In this document: positions 28,240-37,331 of the stretch, one piece after another
Layout: each line of letters opens with the position of its first letter
How positions within the stretch are numbered: position 1 is the first letter of the stretch
Assembly (NCBI RefSeq): GCF_001586215.1
Contig: NZ_CP014634.1
Location: 372,001-436,000 of the forward strand
Direction of reading: 5' to 3'
DNA from: Corynebacterium simulans
GTDB taxonomy: Bacteria; Actinomycetota; Actinomycetes; Mycobacteriales; Mycobacteriaceae
Length of the DNA stretch: 64,000 bases
The notes under the pieces: model-generated
What the model saw: only the letters and a program-made list of their open reading frames with translations
What the model was told of the DNA's origin: nothing
The model's database searches: none
Position numbers and translations under genes: made by a program

Positions 28240-29105
28240 AGGCCCTCCAGCAGCGCATCTGCAGGCTCGCCCTGCCCCAGCTGGTAGTGCTCAGCACGCA
28301 ACAACGGCATAACAAGGAGGTTGGACAGGCCATATGCGCTTGGCGACGCCGCCGGGTCCCCAATGGCCGCCGCAGCCGCTACCGGGTTCGTCTGGGTCAC
28401 TGTGGAGTCAGCCACCCAAATCTGCGTGGCATGGGCGACCATGGCGCGACGCTTGGCGGCTAGCGCGGCATCGTCAAGCCGGTATTCCACGTCAGCGCCC
28501 TCGTTGGTGAAATTGTCGAGGTAACCCCGGTCCGGCTTTCGCCAGCCCTCCGGTGCGCCGATGGTTTCAAGCGCGCTGTAGTGCGCACCACGTTCGAAGA
28601 TTGCCCACCAGATGCGCTGGTCTGGTGCTGCGGCCGCGTGGACTGCCTGGTGCACGGCGATGTGGTCCGGGTGGCCATAGCCGCCGTCCGGTCCGTATGT
28701 CAGCACGATATGCGGGCGAAGCTGCGCAAAGTGCTCGCGCAACAAGTCTGCCGCCTCGTCAATGCGGCGCACCAAGGCACGCGGATTCTCGTGAGCCGGT
28801 GAGCCCTCCATGCCGGAATCGCGGAAGAAGCCAAAGCCGCCGAGTTGAATACCGTGGACGCCCAAGATATCGAGGGCGTCGGAAAGCTCACGTGCCCTGA
28901 AACCGCCTAGCTGGTCTGCATTGCACAGGCCTTGATAAGGCGTGCCAATGACCTCGCCTTCCTCGCCGAGCGTGGCCGTGATGACCGTGACCTCGGCGCC
29001 CCTTGCAGCCATGTCAGCGAGCGTTCCGCCGGTAAAAAGCACCTCGTCATCTGGGTGAGCATGTACGGCCACCACGCGGTAACCGCGCAAATCATTATTT
29101 TTCAT
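28236..29105 (-). CDS. mshB: 1D-myo-inositol 2-acetamido-2-deoxy-glucopyranoside deacetylase
   Basis: MshB is the zinc-dependent deacetylase of mycothiol synthesis, removing acetyl from GlcNAc-inositol. The metal motif HAHPDDEVLFTGG (about residues 14-26) and the second site YGHPDHIAVHQAVH are both intact. The ATG at 29105 is chosen because a GGAGGAAAG ribosome binding site precedes it and the N-terminus KNNDLRGYRVVAVHAHPDDE fits. It begins inside the last codons of the lipoprotein gene (11-bp overlap). The open frame extends 29 codons upstream but without support. 289 residues is normal. Confidence 0.93.
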   Translation of the reverse strand: MKNNDLRGYRVVAVHAHPDDEVLFTGGTLADMAARGAEVTVITATLGEEGEVIGTPYQGLCNADQLGGFRARELSDALDILGVHGIQLGGFGFFRDSGMEGSPAHENPRALVRRIDEAADLLREHFAQLRPHIVLTYGPDGGYGHPDHIAVHQAVHAAAAPDQRIWWAIFERGAHYSALETIGAPEGWRKPDRGYLDNFTNEGADVEYRLDDAALAAKRRAMVAHATQIWVADSTVTQTNPVAAAAAIGDPAASPSAYGLSNLLVMPLLRAEHYQLGQGEPADALLEGL

Positions 29106-30678
29106 CTTTCCTCCACATCGGTGCCGTAATAAGCCCTGCATCCCAATCTTCGATGCGTTGACCGGGCCCAAGGATACCCCTGCCCAAAGCATGGATACGC
29201 ACCTCGTCCATCAAAGGTACGTAGAGCACCTCGTCAGAATTGAGTTTGCGGACCTTTTCCAAGGCGGCATCAGGATTGATACGCCCAGACAAGATTTCGC
29301 CGCGCATGTCCTCTGCCTCGGCAGGGCAAAAGCCGGAGATATCGCCGGCGCGTACCTCGTCGTTTTCACACATATAGAGGCTCGCCAGACTCTCCGGAGA
29401 CACGTTTGCATTCTCCCAGGCCACCACGGCATCCACCTCTGCCTCCGGCAGCATCTCGCCGGCAATGGTTTGAGTGCGGTCAGAGACTACCTCTGCACTA
29501 ATTGCTTGCGCTTCGAGGACGTCGACGATGGTGCTGGCAGCCGCCATAGCTTCCGGATGCGTGGGATCAGCTGCAATGCGCAGCGGCTTGCGGCCCGCGC
29601 GCTCGCGAAGTGGCGTCAGGTCTACTTCTTCGTTGACCGGGTTTTGGCCCGGACGCAACTCCGAGGCACGGCCCGCCGCCAGGCGAGCGACCTGGTCGGT
29701 CTCAATGAGCGAGGCCAAAGCACGACGCTGGCGTTGCTCTGGCAACGCGCCTTCCCGGGCGGAAAGGTGCAGGCGCAGCTGGCGATTACGGGTCACGGTC
29801 CCGGCGTTGACGTTGCTCAGCAAACTGAGGCTCTCCAGCGAGGTTTGTTCCGGAGTAAAGTCCACGAATCCCACCTGGCCCGAGCGCAACATGTTGACCG
29901 CCTGACTGGTATCACGGACAGCACGCAGCTGGACGACGTCGACAAGCGCGGGCCCCGCACCCCAGAAGCGGTCGTTGCGATTCAGGGTAATAACTCCCCT
30001 GCCGCGATCGACGGCCTCGACGGCATAGCGCCCAGCGGATGCAGGGATGCCGTCGGCAAGAGCTGCCGTGAACTCGGCGTCCTGCAGCAGGTGCGAAGGA
30101 AGAAGGTGAGCGAAAAGGCGGTGCCAATCGGATACGCGCTGCTTAAAATCCACCACCACAACGCGCCCTGCCGAGGTCGTGCTGATGTCCTCGATGGCGA
30201 AGTAGCCCGCTGGGTCCACCACTCCGGGGGTGGAGGTCATTTGGGTCCACAGGTAGTGAAAGTCACTGCCGCTAATCGGAGTGCCATCGGACCATTGCGC
30301 CGGTGAGGCAATCTTGTACACCACGCGCTGGGCAACACCTTTCGGCGGCTCTACCTCCGCCGCGCTGGCCAGCACATCGGAATCCATGTGTTCGCCGTGG
30401 AAAGCAGAAGGAAGGACGAGCTCTGCAATCTGGCTGACCAGCTCGCTGTTGTTGGCTACCAGATGCGGATTGAGTCCGCCGCGGAGCGGATCGACGCCGA
30501 TGGCGACGGTCTCGCGCTCGACGCCGTCCTCTTTTTCCTTCTTCTCGGGCGTCGGCGTTTCGGTCTGGGTGCTCTCGGCAGCTGGCTTGTCCTCGACGGG
30601 CGGCGGGCCTGGATTGGCCATGCACGAGGTGAGCACGCTAAGTGATGAGGCAACCACTACCGCGCCAAACTTTCGCAC
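29095..30678 (-). CDS. lpqW: LpqW-like lipoprotein, substrate-binding-protein family 5 fold
   Basis: The signal peptide MRKFGAVVVASSLSVL ends at the lipobox LTSC, followed by a Pro/Glu/Lys-rich linker. The rest has the fold of solute-binding family 5 (ABC peptide-binding) proteins: GLNPHLVANNSELVSQIAEL and YKIASPAQWSDGTPISGSDF. No permease or ATPase genes are nearby. In mycobacteria LpqW (Rv1166) lies beside mshB and typA and helps control lipomannan/lipoarabinomannan synthesis rather than uptake. Position and length (527 residues) support that assignment here. Overlap with mshB suggests an operon. Confidence 0.87.
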   Translation of the reverse strand: MRKFGAVVVASSLSVLTSCMANPGPPPVEDKPAAESTQTETPTPEKKEKEDGVERETVAIGVDPLRGGLNPHLVANNSELVSQIAELVLPSAFHGEHMDSDVLASAAEVEPPKGVAQRVVYKIASPAQWSDGTPISGSDFHYLWTQMTSTPGVVDPAGYFAIEDISTTSAGRVVVVDFKQRVSDWHRLFAHLLPSHLLQDAEFTAALADGIPASAGRYAVEAVDRGRGVITLNRNDRFWGAGPALVDVVQLRAVRDTSQAVNMLRSGQVGFVDFTPEQTSLESLSLLSNVNAGTVTRNRQLRLHLSAREGALPEQRQRRALASLIETDQVARLAAGRASELRPGQNPVNEEVDLTPLRERAGRKPLRIAADPTHPEAMAAASTIVDVLEAQAISAEVVSDRTQTIAGEMLPEAEVDAVVAWENANVSPESLASLYMCENDEVRAGDISGFCPAEAEDMRGEILSGRINPDAALEKVRKLNSDEVLYVPLMDEVRIHALGRGILGPGQRIEDWDAGLITAPMWRKDEK

Positions 30679-30771
30679 TTTGATACCGCCCTTCTACCTA
30701 GATCTGGAACCACTTTAGTCGGCTGGCGGGCATTGCTTGGAATTTGACGCTGTGTTTACGGCGCTCTTCAG

Positions 30772-30837
30772 CTGCATTCGAACCATCGAGTGGCTCTCTT
30801 GGGTGCCTTTTGGCGCCCTTCGATGGTTCGAATGCAG
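30772..30837. repeat. Nested palindrome copy 1 (downstream of the nuclease-like gene)
   Basis: Outer arms CTGCATTCGAACCATCGA (30772-30789) and its exact complement (30820-30837). Inner stem GGGTGCC/GGCGCCC (30801-30807 and 30812-30818, one G-T pair) with loop TTTT. The same 66-bp unit, with only a few differences, occurs at 31764-31828. It starts 6 bp after the nuclease-like gene stop and may also act as its terminator. Confidence 0.9.
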
Positions 30838-30843
30838 GTTGTT

Positions 30844-31695
30844 TTAATACATGAAGAAATGTGGATTGAGAAGCCGCAAGACCGCCAGGTGCCACGTACC
30901 AGTTTGCTGATGAGGAGCACTGCCAAAATCCGGTTGGTCCGCAGTACGAACTTGCTCGATGATGGCTGGGAGATGATGCGCCACGCAATGCCCCGTGTAG
31001 CGCAAGGTGCGCCACCCGCGAAGCACGGCGTCATTGTTCTTCCAGTGATCCTTTATCCAGGTATCCAGTGCTGAGTGAAATTTCCGACCATTAATTTCGA
31101 TGGCAATTCGCTTGTCCTTTAATACGATGTCCCATGCATAAACACCGATGAAGTAATTGCACTCAACGTCCATTCCCGCATCTTGTAATCCGCGGGCCAC
31201 CTTAATTTCCGCCGAAGAATCGGTGAATAGGACTGCTTCTGACAACGCTTCCTGCGTTCTCGAGTCTAGGCGAGCAAGCTTTCTTCTATCTTCTTCAAGC
31301 CGCGTTCTGCTACGTCGTCCTCGGTAGACCGCTTCGAGCATTTCTACTGCTTGAGTGCGCTCTGCAAAAGCCGCGGCCGCGAGCGGATTGTGTACTTTAA
31401 GACCTTCATATTCAAAGTGGTCTCTGACTTGGCTGCGTTTATAGGTAAACAGTGCACCGCTTCGCATCTTGTGTGGGCCTGCCACGATGACTGGAAAACT
31501 AAGGTCTTGTTCACTCAGCAATTGAGCTGCTGTATTCCCCGTTGCGCAACATCCGTGCTTGGCTGTTAGCAACGTGAGGACATCCCGCGGGTTCGGTTTA
31601 CCCCACACATAAATCCCGCGAGCAATTTTTGTTATTTCCCCCGAGCGCACGCGGGCAGCTATTTTCGATCGACTAAGCCCCGATACTGGTTGCAT
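30844..31695 (-). CDS. AbiEi-like winged-helix and DUF559/Vsr-type nuclease-fold protein
   Basis: The 283-residue product has an N-terminal winged-helix part (LSRSKIAARVRSGEITKIAR then GIYVWG), as in AbiEi-type proteins. The C-terminal region resembles DUF559 or very-short-patch-repair endonucleases, with the PD-(D/E)XK-like core WDIVLKDKRIAIEINGRKFH: Asp, then Glu-x-Asn. The upstream Glu of AEIKVARGLQDAG completes the site. Catalysis is not proven. The ATG at 31695 follows a strong ribosome binding site (GGGGGAGGGG) 6 nt upstream, which decides the start. The gene sits between two copies of a long palindrome and interrupts the typA-lpqW neighbourhood. Confidence 0.82.
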   Translation of the reverse strand: MQPVSGLSRSKIAARVRSGEITKIARGIYVWGKPNPRDVLTLLTAKHGCCATGNTAAQLLSEQDLSFPVIVAGPHKMRSGALFTYKRSQVRDHFEYEGLKVHNPLAAAAFAERTQAVEMLEAVYRGRRSRTRLEEDRRKLARLDSRTQEALSEAVLFTDSSAEIKVARGLQDAGMDVECNYFIGVYAWDIVLKDKRIAIEINGRKFHSALDTWIKDHWKNNDAVLRGWRTLRYTGHCVAHHLPAIIEQVRTADQPDFGSAPHQQTGTWHLAVLRLLNPHFFMY

Positions 31696-31760
31696 GCTTG
31701 CCCCTCCCCCTTGCATTGGCATCATCCAGTTTCGATGCTCAAGCTAGCACGAGAGAAAGC

Positions 31761-31831
31761 AACCTGCATTCGAACCATCGAGTGGCTCTTTTGGGCGCCT
31801 TTGGCGCCCTTCGATGGTTCGAATGCAGGTT
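31761..31831. repeat. Nested palindrome copy 2 (between typA and the nuclease-like gene)
   Basis: Perfect 21-bp outer arms AACCTGCATTCGAACCATCGA (31761-31781) and complement (31811-31831). Inner perfect stem GGGCGCC/GGCGCCC (31793-31799 and 31803-31809) with loop TTT. Nearly identical to the copy at 30772, differing by two substitutions and one indel. It lies 56 bp after the typA stop and could terminate that transcript. Confidence 0.92.
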
Positions 31832-31886
31832 CTCTGGCAAAAGAAAAGCGCGACCCCAAAACGGCCGCACTTTAATCTCCTAAGCG

Positions 31887-33797
31887 TTACTTGTTGAGCT
31901 GCTTCGCACGGGAAGCTGCACGCTTACGGTCGGTAGCGGAAAGCTCGACCTTACGCACTCGCATGACGTTCGGAGCAACCTCGACGCACTCGTCGTTGCC
32001 ACAGAACTCAAGCGCCTCGTCCAGGGAAAGGGTACGCGCCTTTGCCAGGGTGACGGTTGCGTCTGCGGTGGCAGAACGCATGTTGGTCAGCTTCTTTTCC
32101 TTGGTGATGTTGATGTCCATATCCTCATCACGGTTGTTAGCGCCAACGACCATGCCCTCGTAAGCCTCCATGCCTGGCTCGACGAAGAACTCGCCACGGT
32201 CAGCCAGCTGCTGCAGTGCGTATGCGGTGATCTGGCCGGAGCGGTCAGCAACCAGGGAGCCAGTCGGACGGGACTTGATCTCGCCTGCCCAGACATCCAG
32301 GCCATCGGCGATGGAGTTAGCGATACCTGCACCGCGGGTCTCGGTCAGGAACTGGGTGCGGAAGCCGATGAGGCCACGCGCCGGAACGCGGAAGATCATG
32401 CGTACCCAGTCACCCTCGCGGACGTCCATGGACTGCATCTGGCCCTTGCGGGTAGCCAGTAGCTGGGTAACGGCGCCCTGGTACTCGGAAGGTGTATCGA
32501 TGGTGAGCATCTCGTATGGCTCCATGGTCTTGCCATCGACAACCTGGGTAACAACCTGTGGCTTACCCACGGTCATTTCGAAGCCCTCTCGGCGCATGTT
32601 CTCAATCAGAACGGACAGCGCCATTTCGCCGCGGCCCTGTACCTCCCAAGCGTCAGGACGCTCGGTCGGCAGAACCTTCAGGGACACGTTACCGATAAGC
32701 TCCTGTTCCAAACGAGCCTTGACCATACGTGCGGTCAGCTTGTCGCCACCGCCCTGGCCAGCCATTGGGGAGGTGTTAACGCCGATGGTCATAGAGATTG
32801 CCGGCTCATCAACGTGAATCTGTGGCAGAGCAACCGGGTTTTCAACGTCGGCGATGGTATCGCCAATCATGATCTCTGGGATACCAGAAATGGCGACGAT
32901 GTCGCCGGCAATAGCCTCGGTCTCTGGCTGGCGCTCAAAGCCGACGGTACGCAGCAGCTCGGCAACCTTAACGTTCTTAACTACCTCGTTGCCGTCCTCA
33001 TCCCAGGAGATCCAGGCAACCTGCTGCCCCTTCTTGATCTTGCCGGAGTAGATACGCAGCAAAGCGATACGGCCCAGGAAGTCAGAGGAGTCAAGGTTGG
33101 CCACATGCGCCTGCAACGGGCCGTCGACGGAAGCGGATGGCTCCGGCAGAACCTCGTAGATGACGTCGAAAAGCGCCTGCAGGTCCTCAGCCGCAGGAAC
33201 GTTGCCGTCTCCTGGGTTCTCGGTGGAAGCCTTGCCCTCACGGCCAGAAGCGTAGAGTACCGGCAGATCCAACAGTGTTTCTGCAGCAGCAGCTGCTTCC
33301 TCATCCTCTAGGCCGGAGGCGATTTCCAGCAGGAGGTCGTGGGACTCGTTGACAACCTCGTCGATACGAGCGTCTGGGCGGTCGGTCTTGTTAACGCAGA
33401 TGATGACCGGCAGCTTGGCTTCCAGAGCCTTGGTCAGAACGAAGCGGGTCTGTGGCAGCGGGCCTTCGGAGGCGTCGACAAGCAGCACGACGCCGTCAAC
33501 CATGGAGATACCGCGCTCGACCTCGCCACCGAAGTCGGCGTGGCCTGGGGTGTCGATGACGTTGATGATGAGGTCGCCGCCGTCCTTGCCCAGACCCTTG
33601 CGGTGAATAGCGGTGTTCTTCGCCAGAATGGTAATGCCGCGCTCGCGCTCCTGGTCATTGGAGTCCATGACGCGGTCCGTGTGCTCGCCGTGGTCACCGA
33701 AGGCGCCGGACTGCTCCAGCATGCCGTTGACGAGGGTGGTCTTACCGTGGTCAACGTGGGCGACGATGGCGACGTTACGGAACTCGGTATTAGTCAC
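31887..33797 (-). CDS. typA: Ribosome-associated GTPase TypA/BipA
   Basis: This translational GTPase related to EF-G has 636 residues. G1 is [16 protein letters not shown]2 lies in RERGITI, G3 is [12 protein letters not shown] and G4 is NKTD. Domains II, III, V and the C-terminal BipA-specific domain follow ([16 protein letters not shown] is typical). It binds ribosomes and supports 50S assembly, often under stress or cold (family knowledge). The GTG at 33797 gives the family N-terminus [16 protein letters not shown] and has AAGGAG 10 nt upstream. The frame extends 15 codons further without support. Confidence 0.95.
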   Translation of the reverse strand: MTNTEFRNVAIVAHVDHGKTTLVNGMLEQSGAFGDHGEHTDRVMDSNDQERERGITILAKNTAIHRKGLGKDGGDLIINVIDTPGHADFGGEVERGISMVDGVVLLVDASEGPLPQTRFVLTKALEAKLPVIICVNKTDRPDARIDEVVNESHDLLLEIASGLEDEEAAAAAETLLDLPVLYASGREGKASTENPGDGNVPAAEDLQALFDVIYEVLPEPSASVDGPLQAHVANLDSSDFLGRIALLRIYSGKIKKGQQVAWISWDEDGNEVVKNVKVAELLRTVGFERQPETEAIAGDIVAISGIPEIMIGDTIADVENPVALPQIHVDEPAISMTIGVNTSPMAGQGGGDKLTARMVKARLEQELIGNVSLKVLPTERPDAWEVQGRGEMALSVLIENMRREGFEMTVGKPQVVTQVVDGKTMEPYEMLTIDTPSEYQGAVTQLLATRKGQMQSMDVREGDWVRMIFRVPARGLIGFRTQFLTETRGAGIANSIADGLDVWAGEIKSRPTGSLVADRSGQITAYALQQLADRGEFFVEPGMEAYEGMVVGANNRDEDMDINITKEKKLTNMRSATADATVTLAKARTLSLDEALEFCGNDECVEVAPNVMRVRKVELSATDRKRAASRAKQLNK

Positions 33798-34125
33798 TGG
33801 TGGGGTGCTCCTTAAAAGCAAAGTTGGAACGCTTAAGCGCAAGATTTTGAACGGGGTCTAAATATACTCTGCAAGTTTGCAATTTGCAGCATTGGAACAC
33901 CCCACTGAAGCGGGAAACCGCAGGAGCCAGCGTTTTGTAACAAATCTATAACCCCGGACGAAAGACGGGTTGAGACACACTTTCGCTTTAGAAACTGGCT
34001 TGACCGCAAGAAAAAAGTGAATATTGTTACCAGAGATACTATTGTGACCAATGTGCCGAGTGTTATCGTCAAACATCTCGCACCCATTTCCGTCTCCTAC
34101 ACCCAATTCAAGGAATCTGATAATC
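33798..34125. other. Divergent intergenic region between typA and secreted-protein gene
   Basis: The 328 bp between the typA and secreted-protein starts are AT-richer than the surroundings. They hold -10-like TATAAC at about 33949 and TACTAT at about 34036, and the typA ribosome binding site AAGGAG. No riboswitch, repeat or gene could be recognised. Confidence 0.4.
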
Positions 34126-34875
34126 GTGAGCACCTCGAGCACCGCACCTAGCTCCGAGCACAACAACGGACGCCGCCTCCGCGCGAGCTCCGGCATGATT
34201 GCTGCCGCTACCGCGGCGCTCATCGGTCTAGCCACTCCCCTTATCGCACCGGCCCAGGCAGACGCCCCGGACCTGGCCGCGCTGGAGGCACAGGCAATGT
34301 CGCACTCCCCGCTGGATTCGCTGGGACGTCCCAATGAGGCAACCCAGAATCGTATCCGCGAATTCGCCGCACAGCCATGGATTCCTAACGACATTCGCAG
34401 CGCCATCCTCTCCGGACTTGCTTTCAGCATGGGCCAGGGAGGCGATCCAGGCGTGGAATTGCCAGAGGGCCAAAGCCCGGCATTCCGCCAGTTCTACTGG
34501 CCTACCGTCTCCGCAAAATGCATCGGGGGCCAGGGCGATTCCATGGGTTCTGCCATCGCTGTCCCGGGCCCTACCAAGATACCAGCACCGGGTGCAGGTC
34601 CAGGTGAGACAGTCTTCCTCTTCACGGCACTGGGCACTTCCCCTGCAGCTAAGGAGCAGGGCAACATGAAGGTCCAGTGGTTCAACCTGGACACTTTCCA
34701 GTCCGGCGTTACCCCGCTTTTCAACAACGGCATCAACGCCGACGGCCCCACCACCGTCTCAGGCCGCGCCACCACGGGCAAGGGCACCGTCGTGGCCATC
34801 TTGTCCGGTTCCGTCAACACCCAAGATTCCGCGTGCGCATTCCCGCCAACTGCCGCCTTCCTTGAGGTTAATTAA
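34126..34875 (+). CDS. Secreted Ala/Pro-rich protein, Rv1157c-like
   Basis: The 249-residue product has an N-terminal basic stretch (NNGRRLRASS), a hydrophobic signal segment (GMIAAATAALIGLATPLIAP) and a likely cleavage after AQA. It is expected to be exported. The mature part contains two Cys (KCIGG and DSACAFP) that could form a disulfide, with no recognised enzymatic motif. A similar protein occurs near the typA region in mycobacteria (Rv1157c, memory only). The GTG at 34126 is preferred, with AAGGA about 11 nt upstream. The longer frame adds 25 residues lacking support. Confidence 0.75.
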   Translation: MSTSSTAPSSEHNNGRRLRASSGMIAAATAALIGLATPLIAPAQADAPDLAALEAQAMSHSPLDSLGRPNEATQNRIREFAAQPWIPNDIRSAILSGLAFSMGQGGDPGVELPEGQSPAFRQFYWPTVSAKCIGGQGDSMGSAIAVPGPTKIPAPGAGPGETVFLFTALGTSPAAKEQGNMKVQWFNLDTFQSGVTPLFNNGINADGPTTVSGRATTGKGTVVAILSGSVNTQDSACAFPPTAAFLEVN

Positions 34876-35411
34876 TGAACGTCGATCTACACCCTGTCAA
34901 GCAAGAAACCTTTAATACAGCGGAAAACATCAACGTCGATCCAAAGGGTTTCTTGCGCGAGGTCGACACCTACAAAGAAACCGAATTTGGTCTTTACATG
35001 GCCCGCGGTACTAATCATCCGCGCTTTGGTTACCTCGAATCTTGGTTGCTGCCTGAACTGGGCCTGCGTGCGAATATCTTCCACTTCCGGGAAGGGGTTG
35101 AGGCACACCAGGACTTCTACTTCGATATCGCTGACATCGATAACAAGGATGGCGTCTGGACTACCCGTGACCTTTACGTCGATCTGGTCTCCAACACAGG
35201 CGAGCCAATCGACGTTCTCGACATCGACGAACTGGCCGCAGCCACCTCCGCGGGTTTTATCTCGGCAGAAGAGGCAGAGCGCGCTATGGACCGTACCCTC
35301 ATCGCGGTCGAAGGCATTACCCGATACGGCGACGATTCCATGGCTTGGCTGCGCGCCCTCGGCATCGAGCTTTCTTGGGCTGACTCTGTCAATCTGACGC
35401 CTGCGGAGTAG
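34875..35411 (+). CDS. DUF402 family protein
   Basis: The 178-residue product belongs to the DUF402/FomD-like family: ESWLLPELGLRANIFHFREG, followed by DFYFDIADIDNKDGVWTTRD and LYVDLVSNTGEPIDVLDIDEL. Family members of known structure bind divalent metal, and some hydrolyse nucleotides or activated phosphates. The function here is unknown. The start overlaps the preceding stop by one base (TAATG), so it is coupled to the secreted-protein gene. Confidence 0.87.
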   Translation: MNVDLHPVKQETFNTAENINVDPKGFLREVDTYKETEFGLYMARGTNHPRFGYLESWLLPELGLRANIFHFREGVEAHQDFYFDIADIDNKDGVWTTRDLYVDLVSNTGEPIDVLDIDELAAATSAGFISAEEAERAMDRTLIAVEGITRYGDDSMAWLRALGIELSWADSVNLTPAE

Positions 35412-35466
35412 TTGCGTAAGATATCTAGGGTTACTTACCCCTTCATATTAAGGATGCTTATTCCCC

Positions 35467-36387
35467 ATGGCCGGTGGACTTTTTGCACTGCTTGACGACG
35501 TCGCGGTAATCGCTCGCGCGGCAGCCTCCAGCGCCGACGACGTCGCTGCCTTAGCTGGCAAGACCTCGGTAAAGGCGGCGGGCGTCGTGGTCGACGATGC
35601 CGCCGTTACCCCACAGTATGTCTCCGGCGTTACCCCAGCCCGCGAGCTGCCTATCATTTGGCGCATCACCAAGGGCTCGCTCATCAACAAGATCGTCATC
35701 ATCTTGCCGATCGCACTGCTGTTGTCTTGGATTGCGCCGTGGGCGCTGACCCCCATTCTCATGTGCGGCGGTACTTATCTGTGCTTTGAAGGCGCAGAGA
35801 AGATCTTCCACCACTTCGCAGCGCATGGCGCAGAAGAAGAAAAAGAAGAACAGGCGGACGCAAAGGATCCAGACGCCGAAGACAAGTTGGTTAAGTCTGC
35901 CGTTACCACGGACCTTATCTTGTCCGCTGAGATCATGGTGATCTCGCTCAACGAAGTCATTGACCAAAGCTTCTGGATGCGCCTAGGCGCGCTGCTCATC
36001 GTCGCCGTCGCTATCACTTTGGCGGTCTATGGCGCTGTCGGCGTGCTGATCAAGATGGACGACCTTGGCATTAAACTGCTGGAGCGCAACGAAGGAAAGT
36101 CGGCCGTCGGCAACGCCTTGGTCAAGGGCATGCCGGTAGTTCTCGACATCATCTCCGTCATCGGCACGGCGGCAATGCTGTGGGTAGGTGGCCACATCGT
36201 TATCAAGGGTCTGCACGAGTTCGGCATCAACCAGCCGCACGGTTTTATCCATCACCTAACCGAACCCATCTCCAACGGCGCGCTGGCCTGGACCGTAGAT
36301 ACCGTCTGTTCCATGGCCTTCGGCCTTGTCCTGGGCACCATCGTCGTGGGCATCGTCACAGGTGTCAAGAAGGCTCTCGGTAAGTAG
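35467..36387 (+). CDS. DUF808 (YedI-like) inner membrane protein
   Basis: This 306-residue multi-spanning membrane protein starts MAGGLFALLDDVAVIARAAA, the family hallmark. A short acidic/Lys-rich loop follows the second helix (AEEEKEEQADAKD), and there are about six to seven hydrophobic helices in all. The function of the DUF808/YedI family is unknown. It is 55 bp from the DUF402 gene on the same strand and may share its transcript. Confidence 0.9.
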   Translation: MAGGLFALLDDVAVIARAAASSADDVAALAGKTSVKAAGVVVDDAAVTPQYVSGVTPARELPIIWRITKGSLINKIVIILPIALLLSWIAPWALTPILMCGGTYLCFEGAEKIFHHFAAHGAEEEKEEQADAKDPDAEDKLVKSAVTTDLILSAEIMVISLNEVIDQSFWMRLGALLIVAVAITLAVYGAVGVLIKMDDLGIKLLERNEGKSAVGNALVKGMPVVLDIISVIGTAAMLWVGGHIVIKGLHEFGINQPHGFIHHLTEPISNGALAWTVDTVCSMAFGLVLGTIVVGIVTGVKKALGK

Positions 36388-36417
36388 TCGAGAACCCCTC
36401 CAGGTTTTCTCAGCTAC
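36384..36417. terminator. Imperfect hairpin at the convergent end of DUF808 and ZIP genes
   Basis: Arms GTAGTCGAGAACC and GGTTTTCTCAGCTAC pair with one mismatch and a two-base bulge around a 6-nt loop. It overlaps the DUF808 stop and lies 4 bp from the ZIP-gene stop. Confidence 0.45.
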
Positions 36418-36421
36418 TCGA

Positions 36422-37222
36422 TTACAGGAACATAAGCAGCGACAGCGCCATCACTGCCATTCCGGCAATCAGCCCGTAGATGGCGTGGTGGTGTTCACCA
36501 GTTTCCTCTGCGGTGGGCAAAAGCTCATCAAGCGAGATGAAGACCATAATGCCGGCGATGGCTGCAAAGCTAAAGCCCATCGTGGCAGACCCCATCAGCG
36601 GCAGCAGGAGAACGAAGCCCACCGCTGCCCCAACTGGCTCAGCGAGCCCCGAAACCGTAGCCCACCAGAAGGCTTTGGCTCTCGAGCCCGTGGCTTCCCG
36701 TAGTGGCACCGCGACTGCGATGCCTTCCGGAATATTGTGAATCGCAATCGCCACGGCTACCGGAATCGCGATACGTGGGTCTTCCAAACCGGCGAGGAAG
36801 GTGGCAAAACCTTCCGGAAAATTATGAAAGGCCAAGGCGCAGGCCGTAAACACGCCCGTCTTCATCAGCCGCTTGCGGCGTGCTTCTTCTTCCGTGGTGG
36901 CAGGCTCGTGCGGATTAATCTCTTCCGGAACGATTCGGTCAATAACCGCAATTATCGCGATGCCGGCGAAGAACGCGAGCACCACTGCCCAAGTTCCTGC
37001 CCTCTTTCCGCCAAAGGCCTCCGTCAATTGCTCGAGGCCCGTAGGCAGGATCTCCATGAAAGAGACATAAAGCATGACGCCAGCCGAAAGGCCTAACGCG
37101 GCAGCCATGAAAGCCGAACCAGCATGGCGTTTACTGACGGCGATGCCGGCGCCGATGGACGTCGATAAGCCGGCCAAGAGCGTAAGACCGAAAGCCACCG
37201 CCAAGGAAGACGCTGTATACAT
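36422..37222 (-). CDS. zupT: ZIP family zinc transporter (ZupT-like)
   Basis: This 266-residue protein has eight predicted helices. Helices 4 and 5 carry the metal-binding motifs HNFPEGFATF and HNIPEGIAVAVP that define ZIP/ZupT. A variable loop between helices 3 and 4 contains charged residues (PEEINPHEPATTEEEARRKR). It should import zinc and perhaps other divalent metals. No Zur box was found in the short upstream region, unlike the COG0523 gene at 59410. It is convergent with the DUF808 gene. Confidence 0.93.
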   Translation of the reverse strand: MYTASSLAVAFGLTLLAGLSTSIGAGIAVSKRHAGSAFMAAALGLSAGVMLYVSFMEILPTGLEQLTEAFGGKRAGTWAVVLAFFAGIAIIAVIDRIVPEEINPHEPATTEEEARRKRLMKTGVFTACALAFHNFPEGFATFLAGLEDPRIAIPVAVAIAIHNIPEGIAVAVPLREATGSRAKAFWWATVSGLAEPVGAAVGFVLLLPLMGSATMGFSFAAIAGIMVFISLDELLPTAEETGEHHHAIYGLIAGMAVMALSLLMFL

Positions 37223-37331
37223 AACTTAAGACTCTAGAACATTAGCGCGTCCCAGCCCCCACTCCGTGGTGCGTAGGCTTTAAATGCGTAGGCTAGAAGC
37301 CTATAAACCTTTAAAGATTTGGAGGCCCTCG

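Noticed and set aside
30772..31831. Palindromic repeats as a CRISPR array or insertion-sequence ends
   Set aside because: Only two copies about 1 kb apart, no spacers or cas genes, and the enclosed gene is not a recognised transposase.
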